Below, one piece after another: positions 61,130 through 64,000 of a stretch of DNA of 64,000 bases (position 1 is the stretch's first letter; every line of letters starts with the position of its first letter). This DNA is from Calditrichia bacterium (GTDB lineage Bacteria > Calditrichota > Calditrichia > RBG-13-44-9 > J075). The notes below the pieces were generated by a model. That model saw only the letters and a list, made by a program, of their open reading frames with translations. It ran no database searches and had not been told where the DNA came from. The stretch spans positions 186,001 to 250,000 of the forward strand of contig JANQRS010000021.1 of assembly GCA_028284445.1 (NCBI GenBank), read 5' to 3'. Both the position numbers and the translations under genes were made by a program.

Positions 61130-61158
61130 CAGGAGGAAGGGGGGATCAGCTCCTCCTG
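61130..61158. terminator. Possible terminator between convergent genes
   Basis: CAGGAGGA and TCCTCCTG form an 8-base stem around a 13-base loop between the convergent ADOP and DUF5916 genes. There is no T run, so function as an intrinsic terminator is uncertain. Confidence 0.4.
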
Positions 61159-61180
61159 GCCCGCCGGACTGGGAATAGCT

Positions 61181-63454
61181 TTACCATACAAAGGTATGGG
61201 TGTATTTGAGCAAAACCGTCCGGCTATCGGTAAGCGGCAATCTTGGTAACTGCAACTGCATCTGAGTCCGATCGGAATTCAGCCCTTCGTTATACACAAC
61301 CCAAAGGTCGCGGCCTTCTTTGAAGTGATAACGCAGTCTGGTATTTATGCTCACGCGGTCTCTCTGGCTATTGTATTGCACAAACGAGGCGACTGAAAAA
61401 TGTCTGTTCATCGCTGCCTGAAGGCGCACTCGCGGCAGATGGGCATTGAAGCTTTGATCGCGATCTGAAAATCGAATGGCGCTAAACTCATACGTCGCTC
61501 CCAACTCAAAATACCGGGACATGTTCCATTCCAATCCCGGGGACAATGAGGTTCTCCATCCATCATAGAAAGTGCCGCTAATCAATTCAACTTCCGGACG
61601 GATTTGCCATCCTTCCGGTGCCTCTGCCTCTAGCCAGATATCATGGAACCAATAAGAGCCAACGGGCACTTCCGCATCGTCAGACAATGAAAATGGCTCC
61701 CGCACATCTTCATAATAATGGTCGGTCGAAATCAGGAACTGCGCCCCTTGTTTCAATTCAAACCAATAGAAGGGATGCGCCCAAAATGACTCAACCGCGC
61801 CGTCAGAATTGCGGATATAAGTCGAGGCCCAATTACCGACCCAGATTCGGCGCAGCTTGGAAGATTCGTCTTTGAAGATCTGATAATTGATGTCCGGCGA
61901 AATGTATGTAAAGTTGGAACGGCGTATAAATCCGGTTCCCGGAAGATAGTTAGCACCGGACCAGGTGACACCCAAATCATAGTTCAGTCCCTCGATCTTT
62001 CGGCGCGTCCAGTTTAATACCGTCCGTCCGGCTTCGAATGGTTTGTAGTTATCGCCGTTGACATCTGCCTCATCAAAACTCTGCACCCATTTTGCAGTCA
62101 AATATTCATCGCCGGTTACGCGAACAACCGCATCCAGGCCATATGCAACATTGTATGTGCCGTCTTCATCCACCCGGCTTGTCACCATACCGCCGACATT
62201 TGAGTAATCGTTAAATGCTTTTTTCCTGAGGCGCATAACGCCAAAGTTTTCAGAAGGCAATCCATCCTGACTCGCTGTTTGCATATTCAGAAAACCAACG
62301 TCCCACTCGTTTAGGCGCCCAACAACCCGCGCACCACCCAGGATACGTATTGGCTCGCCGTCAACCAGCCCAATCCGGCGGCTGTGAAACAGACGACTGC
62401 TTGATTCACCGGTATCAAATTCAAAAATGCCTGAGCGTTCCTGGAAAAACTGTCGCTTTTCAGGAAAGAAGAGTGAGAACCGTGTCAGGTTTATCTGTTG
62501 ATCGTCAGCTTCAACCTGCGCAAAATCGGTGTTCACAGTTACATCCAATGTGAGATTTGGCGTCAGATCATACTTCAGATCAAGCCCCACTTCATTCGTC
62601 GGGTCATCATCCAGGGTATAAGCAGATTGCGCATTGTTCAACATCGAAAACTGATTAACGCCACTCAAGCCATATGGCGAGACATACAGCGGATTCTTTC
62701 TGTTAATCCCTTCAAGGATGACATCCTGCATTTTTGATGGTTTTCGGAAGCCGTTGTTAAACGCCGGAGAAATATCGGGATAGACGTGGCGTTCGTTGGT
62801 TGTGGTTAGCCACCGGTAGACGGACATCCCAAAGACCGCACGCTTGTTCTCATCCTGAAATGCCAGGGTGCTGAAGGGAATTCTCATCTCTGAGAACCAT
62901 CCCTCTTCGGTTATCGTGGACGCAGAGTCCCAGAAACCGTTCCAGTCCCAATTCGTGCCTGATTCTGCATCATTGGCAACAGATCCGTCGGCGCGCATTC
63001 CCAGGGGCGTGGTATAGAACCAAAGGGCCGATTCATTATCATTAAAACTATCAAGGAGCAAGCCGAAGGTGTCATCGCCGCTCCATCGATCGCGATAAAA
63101 GGAATTGCCTCTTAAATCACCCGGATCTTCTACGTAGAAATGTCCCGCAGCGTAGATGTAGTTATCATCATAAGCGACACGAATGACAGATCGCTGAGAT
63201 TTCGTCCCGCGATAGGTTGGCTGGTAGGTTACCAGGGGAAAGGGTTCAATTGTTGCCCATGCTTCTTCGTCAATTCGACCATCTATTTTGACTTCACCTT
63301 TAAGTCGCTGCAAAGGGATCGCAGTAGACACGGCATTCTCTTTGACAGTCACATCCTCAGGACTGATTGACTGCCCAAGTGCATGGCAAGGCATGATCAA
63401 GAACATGACCACGCCGCATAACAACAGTCGATGGAATAAAGTACGTTTTTTGAT
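61181..63454 (-). CDS. DUF5916 outer-membrane-type protein, copy 2
   Basis: The product has the same plan as the DUF5916 protein at 42478: signal peptide, CBM9-like sandwich (VKIDGRIDEEAWATIEPF, NYIYAAGHFYVED, EMRIPFSTLAFQ), the landmark NTDFAQVEADDQQINLTRFSLFFPEKRQFF and a long beta-strand C-terminus ending KYTHTFVW. The first canonical start in frame is TTG 63424 (747 residues), but it cuts into the signal peptide. The frame continues upstream to an ATC at 63454 that sits 6 bases after GGAGG and gives a perfect signal peptide (KKRTLFHRLLLCGVVMFLIM then ALGQ), so I give that as the likely start. No operator palindrome is near. Confidence 0.85.
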   Translation of the reverse strand: MKKRTLFHRLLLCGVVMFLIMPCHALGQSISPEDVTVKENAVSTAIPLQRLKGEVKIDGRIDEEAWATIEPFPLVTYQPTYRGTKSQRSVIRVAYDDNYIYAAGHFYVEDPGDLRGNSFYRDRWSGDDTFGLLLDSFNDNESALWFYTTPLGMRADGSVANDAESGTNWDWNGFWDSASTITEEGWFSEMRIPFSTLAFQDENKRAVFGMSVYRWLTTTNERHVYPDISPAFNNGFRKPSKMQDVILEGINRKNPLYVSPYGLSGVNQFSMLNNAQSAYTLDDDPTNEVGLDLKYDLTPNLTLDVTVNTDFAQVEADDQQINLTRFSLFFPEKRQFFQERSGIFEFDTGESSSRLFHSRRIGLVDGEPIRILGGARVVGRLNEWDVGFLNMQTASQDGLPSENFGVMRLRKKAFNDYSNVGGMVTSRVDEDGTYNVAYGLDAVVRVTGDEYLTAKWVQSFDEADVNGDNYKPFEAGRTVLNWTRRKIEGLNYDLGVTWSGANYLPGTGFIRRSNFTYISPDINYQIFKDESSKLRRIWVGNWASTYIRNSDGAVESFWAHPFYWFELKQGAQFLISTDHYYEDVREPFSLSDDAEVPVGSYWFHDIWLEAEAPEGWQIRPEVELISGTFYDGWRTSLSPGLEWNMSRYFELGATYEFSAIRFSDRDQSFNAHLPRVRLQAAMNRHFSVASFVQYNSQRDRVSINTRLRYHFKEGRDLWVVYNEGLNSDRTQMQLQLPRLPLTDSRTVLLKYTHTFVW

Positions 63455-63488
63455 GCAAGCCCTCCTGGTCCAAAAGTCTATTCCGCGG

Positions 63489-63532
63489 TATCCCCCCTGA
63501 ATCTCCCCCCGCTGGGAGATTCAGGGGGGATA
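63489..63532. repeat. GC-rich hairpin element, copy 4
   Basis: Arms of 19 bases (TATCCCCCCTGAATCTCCC and exact complement) with a 6-base loop CCCGCT, located between the MerC-domain gene and the DUF5916 gene on the same strand. Confidence 0.88.
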
Positions 63533-63567
63533 CTTTACGAGTCAACCTCCCGCAGAATGGTTAACAA

Positions 63568-63978
63568 TCAGTGTTCTTCGCACGCTTCATTTTGACAAAT
63601 TCGATAGTTACGAACATGCGCAACAATCAACAGCACCGCTGAGATAACTGTGACAACAACCTCACCAACCTCGCCGATCAAGTCGTGTAATACGAATGCG
63701 GCAAGCGCCAGGCCAATAAGCCCTATAGACCCTAAAATCAACACCCAACGATCCTTATGCTGCCGGCAGCCGATGCCGAATGCCACAACTGCAGCAGGGA
63801 AACTAATGGCAAGCATGGTCTCATGAAAGGCTTCTTCCGTAAAAAATGAGGCTGGCAGAGCAGTGCCCGCAACCAGCAGAACCGGTACCAGAAGACAATG
63901 AAGGGCACAAAGCGAGGTGCTGAGCACGCCTATTCCATCGGCAAAAGATCTAAAATTCAACACATTTTCAATTCTCAA
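63568..63978 (-). CDS. MerC-domain membrane protein
   Basis: The 136-residue product has four membrane helices and the MerC motif FADGIGVLSTSLCALHCLLVPVLL, with the Cys-x2-His-Cys that binds mercury in MerC (residues about 24-28), and ends in RICQNEACEEH, which has two more cysteines and a histidine. Stand-alone MerC-domain proteins without other mer genes are common and may move or bind other thiophilic metals such as zinc or copper. The start seems to be TTG 63978 with AAGGAGAG just upstream; the frame stays open to the window edge, so a start further upstream cannot be excluded. Its promoter lies outside the window. Confidence 0.8.
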   Translation of the reverse strand: MRIENVLNFRSFADGIGVLSTSLCALHCLLVPVLLVAGTALPASFFTEEAFHETMLAISFPAAVVAFGIGCRQHKDRWVLILGSIGLIGLALAAFVLHDLIGEVGEVVVTVISAVLLIVAHVRNYRICQNEACEEH

Positions 63979-64000
63979 AATACTCTCCTTCGGGTATTCA

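Noticed and set aside
1..64000. CRISPR array, tRNA, rRNA, transposase or phage attachment sites
   Set aside because: I looked for regular spaced repeats, tRNA arm patterns and transposase motifs and saw none.

Overview
The window looks like a chromosomal segment from a Gram-negative bacterium of the wider FCB group (Calditrichota, KSB1 or Ignavibacteria-like lineages; the exact phylum cannot be fixed from sequence reading alone). The reasons are two secreted proteins ending in an NYPNPFNP / FlgD-like type IX-style sorting tail, several SusC/FhuA-style TonB receptors with an N-terminal carboxypeptidase-like domain, two DUF5916 outer-membrane-type proteins, a propeller-type hybrid histidine kinase, and promoters that read TTTG-N20-TAnnTTTG, the Bacteroidetes/FCB sigma pattern. 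No rRNA, tRNA, CRISPR array or transposase was found.

Layout. 1-927: 3' part of an unrecognised gene. 1022-8549 (minus): a defence-type operon headed by a single-chain type ISP restriction-modification enzyme, followed by an EcsC-like membrane protein, a PIN-like nuclease, a PD-(D/E)XK nuclease and a HhH-GPD glycosylase-like protein. 9394-13476: two-component signalling genes. 13509-16486: CorA, a zinc-free ribosomal protein L33 under tandem palindromic operators, a DUF2147 protein and an exported nickel superoxide dismutase. 16570-20622: giant hybrid kinase. 20796-27886 (minus): a five-gene operon for guanidino-acid/GABA or agmatine/putrescine catabolism with an NhaC-type transporter. 27933-31902 (minus): two sorting-tail proteins and a VanX-like dipeptidase. 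32214-44745: a zinc-homeostasis island (two COG0523 GTPases, a small His/Cys-rich membrane protein, an acidic His-rich lipoprotein, a ZnuD-like TonB receptor, a flavoprotein, a CDF exporter, the Fur-family regulator and a DUF5916 protein). 44989-48440 (minus): DUF418 protein, alpha/beta hydrolase and a Tat-exported alanine racemase, flanked by 117-bp inverted repeats. 48806-57806 (minus): two TonB receptors, a propeller lipoprotein and two ABC-2 permeases. 58163-63978: a second small NKAPP protein, an ADOP-type permease, a second DUF5916 protein and a MerC-domain protein.

The main discovery candidate is a zinc (Zur) regulon readable directly from the DNA. A palindrome TGCAACT-N-AGTTGCA or a close variant occurs five times. 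It lies upstream of the zinc-free L33 gene (twice), the small His/Cys membrane protein that heads the zinc island, the divergent zur/DUF5916 pair, and the TonB/lipoprotein/ABC-2 operon. At every locus it overlaps the -33 or -7 element of an FCB-type promoter with invariant spacing. This ties genes of unknown role (DUF5916, NKAPP small proteins, propeller lipoprotein, DUF3526-like permeases, a flavoprotein) to zinc starvation.

Other highlights are a family of GC-rich hairpins whose stems covary between four copies, the defence operon, a nickel SOD whose nickel-binding N-terminus would be created by signal peptidase, and the inverted-repeat-flanked block at 44.8-48.7 kb.
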